A stretch of DNA of 64,000 bases from Fodinicola acaciae (GTDB lineage Bacteria; Actinomycetota; Actinomycetes; Mycobacteriales; HKI-0501): assembly GCF_010993745.1 (NCBI RefSeq), contig NZ_WOTN01000001.1, positions 1,057,235-1,121,234 on the forward strand, in the 5' to 3' direction. The notes under the pieces are model-generated. The model worked only from the letters and a program-made list of their open reading frames with translations. It had not been told where the DNA came from and did no database searches. The translations under genes and the position numbers were made by a program. Each line of letters opens with the position of its first letter. The first letter of the stretch is position 1. Shown one piece after another: positions 16,696 through 26,448 of the stretch.

Positions 16696-18984
16696 ATGAT
16701 GTTCGAACGGTTTACCGATGGCGCGCGCCGAGTCGTTGTACTGGGCCGCGAGGAGGCGGATCTGCTCCAGCACCGCTACATCGGCACGGAGCATTTCCTC
16801 CTGGGGTTGATCAGGGAAGGCGAGGGCGTCGGCGCGCACGCGCTGGACGTCCTGGGGATCACGCTGGACGCCGTACGCCGGCGTGCCGCGGCGCTGTCGC
16901 AGCAAGACCGGGACGTGACGACCGGCCAGATGCCGTTTACGCCCAGAGCGAAGCGAGTGCTGGAGCTGAGCCTGCGAGAGGCGTTGCAGCTCGGCCATAC
17001 CCATATCGGCACCGAGCACGTGCTGCTCGCGTTGACCCGCGAGACCGAGAGCTCGGCCGCGCGGATCCTCACCAAGCTCGGCGTCGACCTGGTCGGTGTG
17101 CGCCAGCAGGTCGTACGCCTGCTGTCGGATCCGGAGCAAAGCGTGGCGGCGGCACCGGAAAGCGCGCCGTCCAGCGCACTGGTCCTGGACCAGTACGGTC
17201 ACAACCTGACCAGAGCCGCGCGCGACGGCCGGCTCGACCCGGTGATCGGACGGGCGACCGAGATCGACCGGCTCATGCGCGTGCTTTCCCGGCGTACCAA
17301 AAACAATCCGGTGTTGATCGGTGAGCCAGGTGTCGGCAAGACCGCGGTCGTGGAAGGCCTGGCGCAGGCGATCGCCGGCGGTCACGTGCCGGAGACGTTG
17401 AAAGGCAAGCAGCTCTACACCCTGGAGCTCGGCGCGTTGGTCGCCGGCTCGCGTTATCGCGGCGATTTCGAGGAACGGCTGCGAAAAGTCGTGAAGGAGA
17501 TCCGTACCCGCGGCGACATCATCCTGTTCATCGACGAGATCCACACGCTGGTCGGCGCCGGCGCGGCCGAAGGTGCCATCGACGCGGCCAACATCCTCAA
17601 GCCACTGCTGGCGCGCGGCGAGTTGCAGACCGTCGGCGCGACCACGGTGGCCGAATATCGGAAGCATTTCGAGAAAGACGCGGCACTCGCGCGTCGCTTC
17701 CAACCGGTCGACGTCGCCGAGCCGTCGGTGGCCGAGACGATCGAGATGCTGAAAGGCCTGCGCGACAAGTACGAGCAGCACCACCGGGTGACCATCACCG
17801 ATGCCGCACTGGTCGCCGCCGTGACGCTGGCCGATCGTTACATCTCCGACCGCTTCCTGCCGGACAAGGCGATCGACCTGATCGACGAGTCCGCCGCGGT
17901 GATGCGGATCCGCCGGCTGACGGTGGCGCCGGAGCTCAGCCAGTTTGAGGAGATGGTCACCGAGGACGTGATCGCCGAGGTGCTGTCGGACTGGACCGGC
18001 GTACCGGTCGTCAGGCTGACCGAGGAAGAAACGTCTCGGCTGCTGCGGATGGAGGACGAGCTGCACAAGCGGATCGTCGGCCAGCACGAGGCGATCAGGT
18101 CGGTGTCGCAGGCCATCCGGCGTACGCGTGCCGGCCTGAAGGATCCGAAACGTCCCGGTGGTTCGTTCATTTTCGCCGGCCCGTCTGGTGTCGGCAAAAG
18201 CGAGCTGTCGAAAGCGTTGGCGGAGTTTCTTTTCGGCCAGGACGACGCGCTGATCCACCTGGACATGTCGGAGTTCCACGACCGCCACATGGTCTCCCGG
18301 CTGGTCGGTGCGCCTCCTGGTTACGTCGGCTATGAGGAAGGCGGCCAGCTGACCGAGAAGGTGCGCCGTAAGCCGTTCAGCGTGGTGCTTTTCGACGAGG
18401 TCGAGAAGGCGCATCCGGATGTTTTCAATACGCTGCTGCAGGTGTTGGAGGACGGCCGGCTGACCGACGGTCAGGGTCGCATCGTGGACTTCAAGAACAC
18501 GGTGTTGATCATGACGACCAACCTCGGCGCGCGAGATGTCGCCAAGTCCGTGTCGCTCGGTTTCCAGACCGCGAACGACCCGGCCGGCAACTACGACCGG
18601 ATGAAGCAGAAGGTGCAGGACGAGCTCAAGCAGCATTTCCGGCCCGAGTTCCTGAACCGGATCGACGACATCGTCGTGTTCCACCAGCTTACCGAGGGCG
18701 AGACCGTACAGATCGTGGACATCATGATCGCGCGGGTCGCCGAGCAGCTGAAGAACCGCGACATGACGCTGACCCTGACCGACAACGCGCGTACTTTCCT
18801 TGCCAGGAAAGGCTTCGATCCGGCGCTCGGCGCGCGGCCGCTGCGTCGTACGATCCAGCGCGAGGTCGAGGACGCGCTGAGCGAGAAGATCCTCTTCGGC
18901 GAGATCCCACCAGGCTCCGCGATCACCATCGACGCGGACGACGCCGCGACGCGGCTCGTCTTCAAGGTCGGCGAGTTCGTCTAG
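16696..18984 (+). CDS. ClpC-like AAA+ unfoldase lacking the UVR middle domain
   Basis: The 762-residue Hsp100 has a Clp N-domain double repeat (residues 1-145), AAA-1 (Walker A GEPGVGKT near 210), AAA-2 (GPSGVGKS near 495) and the LGF tripeptide in SLGFQTAN that docks ClpP. ClpC normally has about 60 residues of coiled coil/UVR between [14 protein letters not shown] and the TGVPV region; here fewer than 20 residues separate these blocks, which explains the length against about 845 in ordinary ClpC. The domain binds adaptors and controls assembly, so this paralogue may be differently regulated. GGAGG precedes the ATG pair. It is a single-gene unit closed by a hairpin terminator. Confidence 0.9.
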   Translation: MMFERFTDGARRVVVLGREEADLLQHRYIGTEHFLLGLIREGEGVGAHALDVLGITLDAVRRRAAALSQQDRDVTTGQMPFTPRAKRVLELSLREALQLGHTHIGTEHVLLALTRETESSAARILTKLGVDLVGVRQQVVRLLSDPEQSVAAAPESAPSSALVLDQYGHNLTRAARDGRLDPVIGRATEIDRLMRVLSRRTKNNPVLIGEPGVGKTAVVEGLAQAIAGGHVPETLKGKQLYTLELGALVAGSRYRGDFEERLRKVVKEIRTRGDIILFIDEIHTLVGAGAAEGAIDAANILKPLLARGELQTVGATTVAEYRKHFEKDAALARRFQPVDVAEPSVAETIEMLKGLRDKYEQHHRVTITDAALVAAVTLADRYISDRFLPDKAIDLIDESAAVMRIRRLTVAPELSQFEEMVTEDVIAEVLSDWTGVPVVRLTEEETSRLLRMEDELHKRIVGQHEAIRSVSQAIRRTRAGLKDPKRPGGSFIFAGPSGVGKSELSKALAEFLFGQDDALIHLDMSEFHDRHMVSRLVGAPPGYVGYEEGGQLTEKVRRKPFSVVLFDEVEKAHPDVFNTLLQVLEDGRLTDGQGRIVDFKNTVLIMTTNLGARDVAKSVSLGFQTANDPAGNYDRMKQKVQDELKQHFRPEFLNRIDDIVVFHQLTEGETVQIVDIMIARVAEQLKNRDMTLTLTDNARTFLARKGFDPALGARPLRRTIQREVEDALSEKILFGEIPPGSAITIDADDAATRLVFKVGEFV

Positions 18985-18995
18985 GGCCGGGTTCC

Positions 18996-19034
18996 GAAGT
19001 CCCACGCGGCCGCGAGTTTCCCGCGTGGGACTTC
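18996..19034. terminator. Bidirectional terminator hairpin
   Basis: GAAGTCCCACGCGG (18996-19009) pairs perfectly with CCGCGTGGGACTTC (19021-19034) around an 11-base loop. It lies between the convergent clpC-like and NTF2-like genes. Confidence 0.8.
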
Positions 19035-19035
19035 G

Positions 19036-19416
19036 TCAGCTGGCGGTGATTTCGGTGCCCTGGGCCGACATCAGCTGCCAGCCGTCCGGGCCGGTGCGGA
19101 AGACGTGCGTGTAGCGGCTCTGGACGGCCGTCGTGGAGCCGGCGTCGAAGGTCATCGCCGTGCGTCCCACCACGATCCCGACGGGACCGACGCGCCGTAC
19201 CACTGCCTGCTCGGGAAAGGCTTTGATAGCCGGAAAAGTCAGCGCGCCGGTGGTCACCGCCGTCAACAGTGTGGTGCGATCGACCACGCCGCCGCCGCTG
19301 ACCGCCACCAGCAGGAAGTCATCGGTGAGCAGGCTGTCCAACGCGGCCGAATCGCCGGCCGTCAGAGCCGCGAAGAAGCGCCGGTCGGTGTCCAGCAGCG
19401 CGTCACGATCGGTCAT
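19036..19416 (-). CDS. NTF2/SnoaL-like domain protein
   Basis: The 126-residue protein (from the ATG at 19416; an upstream ATG at 19437 would add seven residues) follows the SnoaL/DUF4440 pattern: RRFFAALTAGDSAALDSLLTDDFLLV, then a strand-rich half ending YTHVFRTGPDGWQLMSAQGT. This fold binds small hydrophobic ligands or performs isomerase or dehydratase chemistry, and many members are uncharacterised. It stands alone between the terminator and a transposon remnant. Confidence 0.75.
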   Translation of the reverse strand: MTDRDALLDTDRRFFAALTAGDSAALDSLLTDDFLLVAVSGGGVVDRTTLLTAVTTGALTFPAIKAFPEQAVVRRVGPVGIVVGRTAMTFDAGSTTAVQSRYTHVFRTGPDGWQLMSAQGTEITAS

Positions 19417-19437
19417 CCGGTGATGGTAAACATTCAC

Positions 19438-19689
19438 ACCGGCGGCAAGGCTACCTGTTCAACCGTAATGCGGATCGCGGATGCCCCGGAGTCGGTGTTG
19501 GCGTTGGCGGGAGTCGCCAACAGATAGCGACTTTGCCGAGGCCGTGCCGTCGTAGACAGGGTGTCAACCCTGGGCGCATGGTGCGGCGCGTACGGCGGGT
19601 GTCTGCCCAGAGTCTGGTCGACACCTCATGTGTGAGGCTTCGGTCTTGCTTGGATGGATGTCGTTGTGCCCAAGCCCTATCCACGCGCT
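19438..19689. other. Intergenic stretch with degraded transposase-like sequence
   Basis: No intact gene is seen. From about 19640 a plus-strand frame reads SIHALRDPRG-like residues that lead into the IS3 remnant, so part of this stretch is probably older transposase sequence. Two short inverted words (GTTGGCG, CGCCAAC) at about 19500-19522 could form a weak hairpin. Confidence 0.4.
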
Positions 19690-19922
19690 CCGCGACCCGC
19701 GCGGTGTCGTCGTCCGCTCCGACCGGGGCGCCCTATTCCGGTCGGCGGCTCACCGGCCGCCTGTTGCGCGCTCATGGGTTGGCCGGGTCGATGGGCCAGG
19801 TCGGCGCAGGTGGTGTCCTGGATCGAGACGAAGTGCCATCGCAAACGCCGGCAAGGCGCCCCTGGGCAAGCTCACCCCTGGTCGAGTTTGAGACCATCTA
19901 CACAGCCGCATCAGCGGCCTGA
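19690..19922 (+). pseudogene. IS3-family transposase remnant (C-terminal part)
   Basis: Pieces of an IS3-type integrase domain appear in order but in changing frames: VVVRSDRGALFRS (the second catalytic Asp region), LLRAHGLAGSMGQVGAGG, then LGKLTPG and the family's typical ending VEFETIYTAASAA before TGA 19920-19922. The block with the catalytic Glu is missing or scrambled and at least three frame changes are needed. It is a dead fragment with no recognisable terminal repeats. Confidence 0.7.
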
Positions 19923-21213
19923 GAAACAGTCAACCCCGGTGTCAACCGAAGTCTGGGCAGACCCCGGCTCAGCAGCGCATCGAGTAGCGGTGTGGCGGAT
20001 GGGTGTCTGTGTCGGGTCGATGGAGGCGGGTGGGACGAAGTACGGTACGCCGTTGAGCATCTGGATTGTCCATTGGTTGTGGTGCAGGATTTGGTGGTGG
20101 GCAAGGCACAGTAGCGTCATGTTGTGCGGTGTGGTTTGCCCGCCGAACTCCCACGGTGTGACGTGGTGTGCGTCGCACCAGTGTGCTGGGTGGTCGCAGC
20201 CGGGGAAGGCGCAGCCGCCGTCGCGCAGGACCAGCGCTCGGCGGATCGTGGTGGTGGCGGTGCGTGAGGCGGTGCCGACATCCAGCGGCAAACTTTTACC
20301 GTCCAGGACGACCGGGATGATCTGGGCGTCGCAGCACAGCCGCCGCGCGGCTGCGGGGCTGATGAGGCCGTACCCGGTCATCAGGATCCGGTGCACGTCT
20401 TTGCGCAGGTCCTCCCAGGACAGGGTGAGAATGATCTGCGGGCGTGTCTCGTTGGGTAGCATCCCGGTGCAGGTCACACCGTGATGGACCAGTTCGGCGA
20501 GGGCGTCGCCTTGGCGGCGTTCGGTGCTGCGGGTGTCGGTGGTGTCGCGGGGCCGGGCGAACGCGGACATGAACGCGTTCAGCTGGATGGCGGTTTCCTG
20601 GTCGATGCTGCCGGCGATCACGACCCGCCCGTCCAGGCGTTCGGTGATCCGCAGCCGCCGGTCCGGGTCGGCCAACCGCTCCCCATCATCGTTGTCTGGT
20701 GGTGGGGTTTCCTGCTCGACCCGGTCGGCGATGACTTTGCCGAGCTCTTTGACGTCCTCGGGGTGGCCCGACCGGGCCAGGGTGGCTAGTGGGGCTTCGA
20801 TGCCGTCGCGGTCGGGCCAGTCCGGCGGCACGGTCGACATCGCGGTGATGATTCCCGTACGTGGCTGGGATTGACTGCGCCGTCGGCTAACGCGGCGGCG
20901 GTGGCCGGCAGCTCGGTTTCGGTGAAGCAGGACCTGCCGGCGGGCTGGCGGGTGGTCATCCGGGCGACTTTCACCAGCGCCCGGCAGTCGGCCAACGACA
21001 GCCGGGTCAGCTGTTTCACCAACTGCGCCACCCGCCGCACCGGGAACCCGTCCGCGGCGGCGATGCCACGGTTTTCCAACGCCGCCACCGCGGCGACCAG
21101 CTCCGCGTACGAGCGCAGATGCGCCTGGCACGCCTGCCGCACAAACGCCTTCACCTGATCGTCACCCAACGCGCGGACCTGCTCGATCGCGGTGTCCACG
21201 CTCGTACTCATGT
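19911..21213 (-). pseudogene. DUF222/HNH endonuclease-domain protein, frameshifted
   Basis: The N-terminal half (from ATG 21213, STSVDTAIEQVRALGDDQV) is a DUF222-type helical domain ending in frame at ALADGAVNPSHVR near 20860. Homology then resumes in another frame (IITAMSTVPPDWPDRDG) and runs to an HNH domain with CAFPGCDHPAHWCDAHHVTPW and HNMTLLCLAHHQILHH, ending at 19911. A one-base deletion or two-base insertion near 20855 would restore one protein of about 430 residues. Such HNH proteins are multicopy in actinobacteria and many sit near mobile DNA, as here between an IS3 remnant and an IS481 element. Confidence 0.8.
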
Positions 21214-21343
21214 ACGACATTCTATCATTAGCGAACGCTGATCCCAAACTGTCCGACTCACCTGTTTTCCATCTTTTGCAGCAAAATATGCGCTGTGGGC
21301 ATCTGTTATCTCGATCCCACAAGTAAGTCTTGGCAGACAGGCC

Positions 21344-22377
21344 CTAGGTGTCGAAGGCGCGATCCCACTCGGAGGTTCTGGTGTCCCACGGTAGTGCTCG
21401 GCTGACGGTTCATGGTCGGCGACTGGTTGTTCAGCGTCATGCGGCTGGCTGGAAGAAGCCCCACATCGCCGCTGCGATGGGTGTGTCCCGCAAGTGTGGG
21501 AGGACCTGGATCGACCGTTACGCCGCTGAAGGTGAGCCCGGTCTGCGCGACCGGTCCTCGCGGCCGCACAGTATGCCCACCCGCACCAGTGACGAGGTCG
21601 AGCAAAAGGTCCTGGCTGCCCGCGCGGAGCATCGCCAGGGCCCCGACGTGCTCGGCCCCACAGTGGGGGTGCCGGCGCGGACGGTCTCGCGGATCCTGCG
21701 CCGCCACGCAGTGGCCTACCTGCGTGAGCTGGACCCGATGACTGGTGAGGTGATTCGGTCTTCGAAGCGGACCGCCATCCGCTACGAGCGGGAACGTCCG
21801 GGCGAGTTGGTGCACATGGACGTCGCATGGACGTCAAGAAGCTCGGCAAGATCCCCGATGGCGGTGGCTGGCGATCCGGCGCGATGCCACACGGCGGGAA
21901 AACCAGCGCACAGAAGAAGACCAAACTCGGCTACGACTACGTCCACTCCCTGATCGAGGACCATTCCCGGCTTGCCTACAGCGAGATCCTGCCCGACGAA
22001 AAGGGCCCGACATGCGCCGCGTTCCTGCAACGCGCGATCGACTACTTCGCTGCCTACGGCATCACCAGGATCGAACGGATCATGACCGACAACGCCTGGG
22101 CCTACCGATGGTCGTTACGCGAAGTCTGCGCCGCCCACAACATCACGCAGAAGTTCATCAAACCCCACTGCCCCTGGCAAACGGCAAAGTCGAACGCCTG
22201 AACCCAGACCCTGGCCACCGAATGGGCCTACCGGCAGGCATTCACCACCAACAACCAGCGCGCAGCCGCACTTGCACCATGGCTCCAGCACTACAACACT
22301 GAACGCCACCACAGCGCACTCGGAGGACAACCACCCATCAGCCGACTGCTACCAACCTGATGGCCGGGTACACCTAG
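21344..22377 (+). mobile_element. IS481-family insertion sequence (degenerate)
   Basis: The element is bounded by CTAG at 21344-21347 and 22374-22377, with inverted ends CTAGGTGTCG (left) and, read inward from the right, CTAGGTGTACCCGGCC. IS481-type elements target NCTAGN, and CCTAG is directly repeated here. The length of about 1.03 kb is normal for the family. The left CTAG belongs to GACAGGCCCTAG, identical to the right arm of the hairpin repeat at 3.6 kb, so the element probably landed in a copy of that repeat. Confidence 0.8.
21381..22360 (+). pseudogene. IS481-family transposase with three frame changes
   Basis: A GTG start at 21381 with GGAGG upstream opens the usual N-terminus (SHGSARLTVHGRRLVVQR, HTH, RDRSSRPHSMP). 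After HMDV, the first catalytic Asp region, an 11-base duplication (CATGGACGTCG, period 815 to 826 within 21815-21836) shifts the frame. The core continues in the second frame through EDHSRLAYSEIL and MTDNAWAY. A base lost before NGKVERLN (the catalytic Glu) and one gained just after it lead to the last frame, ending NTERHHSALGGQPPISRL at TGA 22358-22360. All DDE residues remain but cannot be read in one frame. Confidence 0.85.
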
Positions 22378-22580
22378 ATGGTCTTCCAAAAGGGCGAGGC
22401 CCGGGTGACGCTGCAGCGTTCATGGCAGCTCCGTGGCGTGGCCTGACCCGGCTGCTGGCGGGGAGGATCGACGGCCAGGCAACCCGTGAATGCGTCATGA
22501 AACCGTCATGAAGGCATGGCGTGCTACCCCTCTCTCGACTTCACCACTGGGTGACTGCGACATAGAGAGGGAGCAAGACC

Positions 22581-22946
22581 ATGGCAGGCCAGTTCATCGG
22601 CGTCAACCCCAACCAGGCGGTTGGCGCCGGGCAGACGGTAGAGGCGCTCGGCAGCGGTGGCGCGTCCATGCGCAGCGACTTCCAGCTCGCGTCGTACGAT
22701 GCGGCGGCTGCCGCTGTGGAGCGCAACCTGCCGGCGGCATACGAGGGTTACCAGGCGCTCTGGACCGACCGGATCAACCAGGTCATCCACCTTACCGAGC
22801 AGAGTGGCATGAACGTGCAGGCCGGTGGAGCCGCGGCCGCGGAGACCGACACGACCGCGGCGAGCGGTTTCGACCAGGCGCATGCCACGATCCCGCCGAT
22901 CAACCGCGGCGTGACCAGCGGCAGCATCAGCGGACCGGTGGCCTGA
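22581..22946 (+). CDS. Small WXG100-like protein, putative type VII secretion partner
   Basis: This 121-residue, Ala/Gly-rich, mostly helical protein has no signal peptide. Its middle (AAVERNLPAAYEGYQALWTDRINQVIHL) has the helix-turn-helix spacing and a single Trp reminiscent of ESX/WXG100 proteins, though not a strict WXG motif. A strong GAGGGAG ribosome site precedes the ATG. One base separates its stop from the start of the 779-residue gene, so the two are translationally coupled, as ESX-type small proteins are with larger substrates. No ESX machinery is in the window. The assignment rests on build and context only. Confidence 0.55.
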   Translation: MAGQFIGVNPNQAVGAGQTVEALGSGGASMRSDFQLASYDAAAAAVERNLPAAYEGYQALWTDRINQVIHLTEQSGMNVQAGGAAAAETDTTAASGFDQAHATIPPINRGVTSGSISGPVA

Positions 22947-22947
22947 C

Positions 22948-25287
22948 ATGGTTGCCGCACCGGAGATTCCCGACACCGCAGCACAACCCGGCGTCATCCA
23001 GGCGAGCGCGACCCGGCTGGCCAAGGTCGCCGCGGCGATCACCGGCCACGGTGAGGACGTACACGCGGCGCTCGGTACGGCGGCGCTCGGGTTCTCGGAC
23101 CTCGTCGCCGACAACATCAAGGCGCTGGCAGGTTACAACGAGGCGGCCTGGCAAGCCGCATACCAAGGCCTGTTCTGGGGCTCGGCCACCACGCACCGCT
23201 GGGCCGGCAACGTCGTGGAGTTCAAGGCAAAACGCGCGAAGCTGTTGGCGGCCTGGCACCAGGCGGAGGGTACGCACTTCGGCGTGACGCAGCCGGACAT
23301 TCCGGCCGGCGCGACGGCGGAGGAGAAGAAGCAGGCCGTGGACGCGTACGCCGGACAGGTCGACGCGGCCGGCAGCAAGCTGTCCGCGGACCTGACCTCA
23401 CAAGGCCAGGCGCTGCTGACCGAGTTGCACAACAACGCCGACGCGCGCGCCGGTGAGCTGCAGCGCGAGCCGACGGACGCCGACCTCAACGGCTTGGCGC
23501 AGGCCGGTTTGCTGTCCTGGGGCGGATATCTGGCATACCAGGGCCGCGGCCTCACGGCTCCGCCGATCACGGCCGCCGACGCCAAGGCACTCGCCGACCA
23601 GGTCGAGGCCGCCGCCCAGCGCGGTGACACCGAGGCAGTGAAGAAGGGCCTCGCGATCATCGGCGATCTCGCCGACGCGATCATCGCCGGCAACGGACCG
23701 CGGGACGGCATCGAGGCGCTGAACGCCTTCTACGGAGCGCTCGGTCTGACCGGCCTGACCACGGTCAAGAACTTCCTCGACCAGCATCCGAACGACTTCG
23801 CCGCCTCCACCGTCGAGGCACTCGGCCGCGGACTTCTGGTGCTGTCCAACGAACAGTACGCGGACGGCGACGGCACCACCGGTGGGCTTTCGCAGCTGCC
23901 GAAGGACATCCAGGACCTGGTCAAGAACGAACCGCCGACCACGTTGAACCCCAACGAGATCAGCGACTACCTGGCGAAGTGGCGCACGCTGGCGTCCGTA
24001 CTCGGTTATACGGCCGAAAACGTCCAGGGCGGCCGCGAGTTCTCCGCGCTGATCACCTTCCGTGTCTCGCAGCTGGCGGCCCGCATCGACCTGCTGCCCG
24101 GCGATCCGCACATCCTGCACTTCGACGACAGCCTTGAGTCGTTGATCAGCGTGTCGACGCGCAACCACCTCGCCAACTACGACGTGCTCACCAGCGAGTA
24201 CGGCCAGCAGGCCCTGGCCAAGATCCTCGACTACGACTGGCTTGACGATGGCAAGGCCGCCAGCGGCCTGATCACCTGGATCGCCACTGACGGACAACTG
24301 CCTGCGACGCCGGAAAACGCGGAGCTGCGGGCGCACGCGACCGCGGCGGCGGCCAACGTCATCAACTGGCTGACGGATCCGCACAACGAGCACTTCCGCG
24401 ATTCCTACATCGCGATCCACGACAGTCCGCAGTTTGCCTTCGCCGTCGCCGACGTGGCCGGCGCATATCTCGGCGACTTCGCCGAGCCGTCCGCCGACGA
24501 GACCGGCGTGTCGCGTGCCGACGGCAGCCTCGGCATCAGCGACGGCGACCGGCAGCGGTTCCTGGCCCTGGTCGCGTCCAATCCGGACGCGCTGGCCGCA
24601 CTGTCGGTCAAGGTCGGCGCGTACGAGCAGGATCAGCTCAACAAGGCCGACGCCGGCCTCATCGACTACCGGCAGGCGGCCACGGTGAACGCCGCGCTGG
24701 ACGGCAACCTCGGCGCGGCGGCGCAGAACGCCGACGACATCGACCGGCAGCTCTCGTACGAGGTGGACAGCCAGCGCTACAAGGAAACGCTCAGCAACAT
24801 CGCGCTCGGCCGTACGCTCGCCACCACCGCCGGCGGTTTCATCCCCGGTGTCGGTTCGTTGGTGAACGCGTCCATCAACGTGATCGCCAACGCGATCAGC
24901 GACGGCGTCATCCCGCCTTCGCCGCCGGTCGAAGGCAACGCGCCGGAGCTGGTCGATCAGGGTTTCGCGGAGACGAAGGGATATGTCGACTACGGCAACG
25001 CCGCGATCGCCTCAGATCCGGCCGCGGCGGCGCAGATCCGTGCGCAGATCGCGCAGACCATCGCCGAGCACGGCTATCACTACAAGGTCGAGGACTTCTT
25101 CAACCCGGACGGATCGCTGAAGTCGCCGGAGGCCTTCGCCAGCTCGGAAGCCAGCGAGGTCGTCACCGAGGCGGTCGGCGCGGCTTACCCCGGCGCGGGA
25201 GACTACGCCGCCGACTACCGCGACCGGGTGAGCGACAGCTACGACACCAACAAGGATCCGAGCGGCAAGCGGCTGCTGGACGGTTAG
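22948..25287 (+). CDS. Large helical protein, candidate type VII secretion substrate
   Basis: The 779-residue protein begins with a helical segment (residues 15-100, with GVIQASATRLAKVAAAITGHGEDV) resembling the N-termini of mycobacterial ESX-associated TPR-repeat proteins. A long helical middle follows (FDDSLESLISVSTRNHLANY and YDWLDDGKAASGLITWIATD). A Gly-rich amphipathic stretch lies near residues 625-655 (TTAGGFIPGVGSLVNASINV) and could insert in membrane, and the C-terminus is acidic and Tyr-rich. There is no Sec signal. It resembles large uncharacterised actinobacterial proteins found beside WXG100-like partners. No catalytic motif is recognised. Its TAG stop overlaps the convergent hydrolase stop. 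Confidence 0.65.
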   Translation: MVAAPEIPDTAAQPGVIQASATRLAKVAAAITGHGEDVHAALGTAALGFSDLVADNIKALAGYNEAAWQAAYQGLFWGSATTHRWAGNVVEFKAKRAKLLAAWHQAEGTHFGVTQPDIPAGATAEEKKQAVDAYAGQVDAAGSKLSADLTSQGQALLTELHNNADARAGELQREPTDADLNGLAQAGLLSWGGYLAYQGRGLTAPPITAADAKALADQVEAAAQRGDTEAVKKGLAIIGDLADAIIAGNGPRDGIEALNAFYGALGLTGLTTVKNFLDQHPNDFAASTVEALGRGLLVLSNEQYADGDGTTGGLSQLPKDIQDLVKNEPPTTLNPNEISDYLAKWRTLASVLGYTAENVQGGREFSALITFRVSQLAARIDLLPGDPHILHFDDSLESLISVSTRNHLANYDVLTSEYGQQALAKILDYDWLDDGKAASGLITWIATDGQLPATPENAELRAHATAAAANVINWLTDPHNEHFRDSYIAIHDSPQFAFAVADVAGAYLGDFAEPSADETGVSRADGSLGISDGDRQRFLALVASNPDALAALSVKVGAYEQDQLNKADAGLIDYRQAATVNAALDGNLGAAAQNADDIDRQLSYEVDSQRYKETLSNIALGRTLATTAGGFIPGVGSLVNASINVIANAISDGVIPPSPPVEGNAPELVDQGFAETKGYVDYGNAAIASDPAAAAQIRAQIAQTIAEHGYHYKVEDFFNPDGSLKSPEAFASSEASEVVTEAVGAAYPGAGDYAADYRDRVSDSYDTNKDPSGKRLLDG

Positions 25288-26045
25288 GCGGCGAAAAACG
25301 TGGTGAGGCGCTGCCAGACATCGGCCAACGTGTCCGGTCGCGCCTCACGCTCGAGATAGTGCCGCTCGAAGAAACCGTGTGGCGCTCCTGGATAGATGAC
25401 GATCTCGTGCGGCACGCCGGCCTTGTCCAGGAAGTCGTCGTACGCGCGTGGGACGGCGGTGGGGATCACGGCGTCGGCATCGCCGAAGAGCCCGAGCACC
25501 GGCCGGCGCATCGCGGTGACGAAGTCGTCCGGCAGCGCCGGCTCGTCAGGCCCGAGCTCGCCGGTGTACGGATAGAACGCGACGACTCCGGCGAGGCCGA
25601 TGTCCGTCGTGCCGGCCAACAACGCGGTGCCGCCGCCGAGACAGAAGCCGAGGACGTACGGATCGCCGTCGGCGACCGTGGCGAGGTGGTCGACGCCGGC
25701 GCGCACGTCCAACAACATCGCCTCGCGACGCAGCTTTTGTTGGTGTGGCAGGTGTTCGAAGTCGTCGTCCTCGCGTGAGTCGGACTCGGCCGTACGTCCG
25801 TAGTAGTCGATCGCGAGCGTTGGATGACCGAGCCCGGCGAACCGGCGGGCCGCGCCGAAGTAGAAGGAATGCAGGCCACCGGCGTCCGGCAGCAACAGGA
25901 TCGGCGCACCGGACTGCCGCTCGGGGGTGGCCAGGTAGGCCGGATATCGGCCGCCGTCAGCGGCGGTCAGGTGAAGATGAGTGCCGCTCACCGGCCCCTC
26001 GTCGCCGGGAGCCGCCGGCACGGCATCGTTTTCCGAGTAGCACAT
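25284..26045 (-). CDS. Dienelactone hydrolase family protein
   Basis: From ATG 26045 the protein is 253 residues, the family's usual size. The nucleophile elbow GFCLGGG carries Cys in place of Ser, as in dienelactone hydrolases. GDADAVI supplies the Asp and PGAPHGFFER the His, completing a Cys-His-Asp triad. Substrates are typically lactones or esters of ring-cleavage products. A longer open frame upstream is rejected because it overlaps the YCII gene. It is divergent from the YCII/ECF42 pair. Confidence 0.88.
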   Translation of the reverse strand: MCYSENDAVPAAPGDEGPVSGTHLHLTAADGGRYPAYLATPERQSGAPILLLPDAGGLHSFYFGAARRFAGLGHPTLAIDYYGRTAESDSREDDDFEHLPHQQKLRREAMLLDVRAGVDHLATVADGDPYVLGFCLGGGTALLAGTTDIGLAGVVAFYPYTGELGPDEPALPDDFVTAMRRPVLGLFGDADAVIPTAVPRAYDDFLDKAGVPHEIVIYPGAPHGFFERHYLEREARPDTLADVWQRLTTFFAA

Positions 26046-26112
26046 GCGGTGATCGTAAACAGCCACGCAATGCGCGACTGCCGTTGTCACACCGGCGTGC
26101 CAGACTCGCCGC

Positions 26113-26448
26113 ATGAAGTACGTCCTGCTGATCTGCGACGACGAGTCGAGGTCACCGAGCAACGAGGAGCTGGCCGCCGATCCGGTGCACCAGGCCTGGC
26201 TGGCCGACCTGCAGCGGCGTGACGTGCGGCTGTACGGCCTGCGGCTGCGGCCGGTCGAGACCGCCACGTCCGTACGCGTCCGCGACGGCGAGACGCTGGT
26301 CTCGGACGGGCCGTTCGCGGAAACCAAGGACTTCGTCGGCGGCCTGGTCGTCATCGACTGCGCCGATCTCGACGAGGCGATCGCCATCGCCGCCGGTCAT
26401 CCGTACGCGCGGTGGGGTGGCGTCGAGATCCGTCCGGTCTGGGAATGA
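26113..26448 (+). CDS. YCII-related (DGPF) domain protein
   Basis: The 111-residue protein has the YCII core with the DGPF motif (VSDGPFAETKDFVGG), a small fold related to ferredoxin-like proteins. DGPF proteins are encoded next to ECF42 sigma factors across bacteria; here the stop overlaps the sigma start as ATGA (26445-26448). Their biochemical role is unknown; they are usually needed neither as anti-sigma nor as activator. No clear ECF42-type promoter was found upstream. Confidence 0.92.
   Translation: MKYVLLICDDESRSPSNEELAADPVHQAWLADLQRRDVRLYGLRLRPVETATSVRVRDGETLVSDGPFAETKDFVGGLVVIDCADLDEAIAIAAGHPYARWGGVEIRPVWE

Noticed and set aside
16663..19005. 780-residue minus-strand open frame
   Set aside because: Antisense to the ClpC-like gene, with no domain character; the sense gene has full AAA+ motifs.
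26075..26112. TGTCAC upstream of YCII as an ECF42 or ECF41 promoter
   Set aside because: No CGTC-like -10 follows at 16-17 bases, and the -35 differs from TGTCGA.
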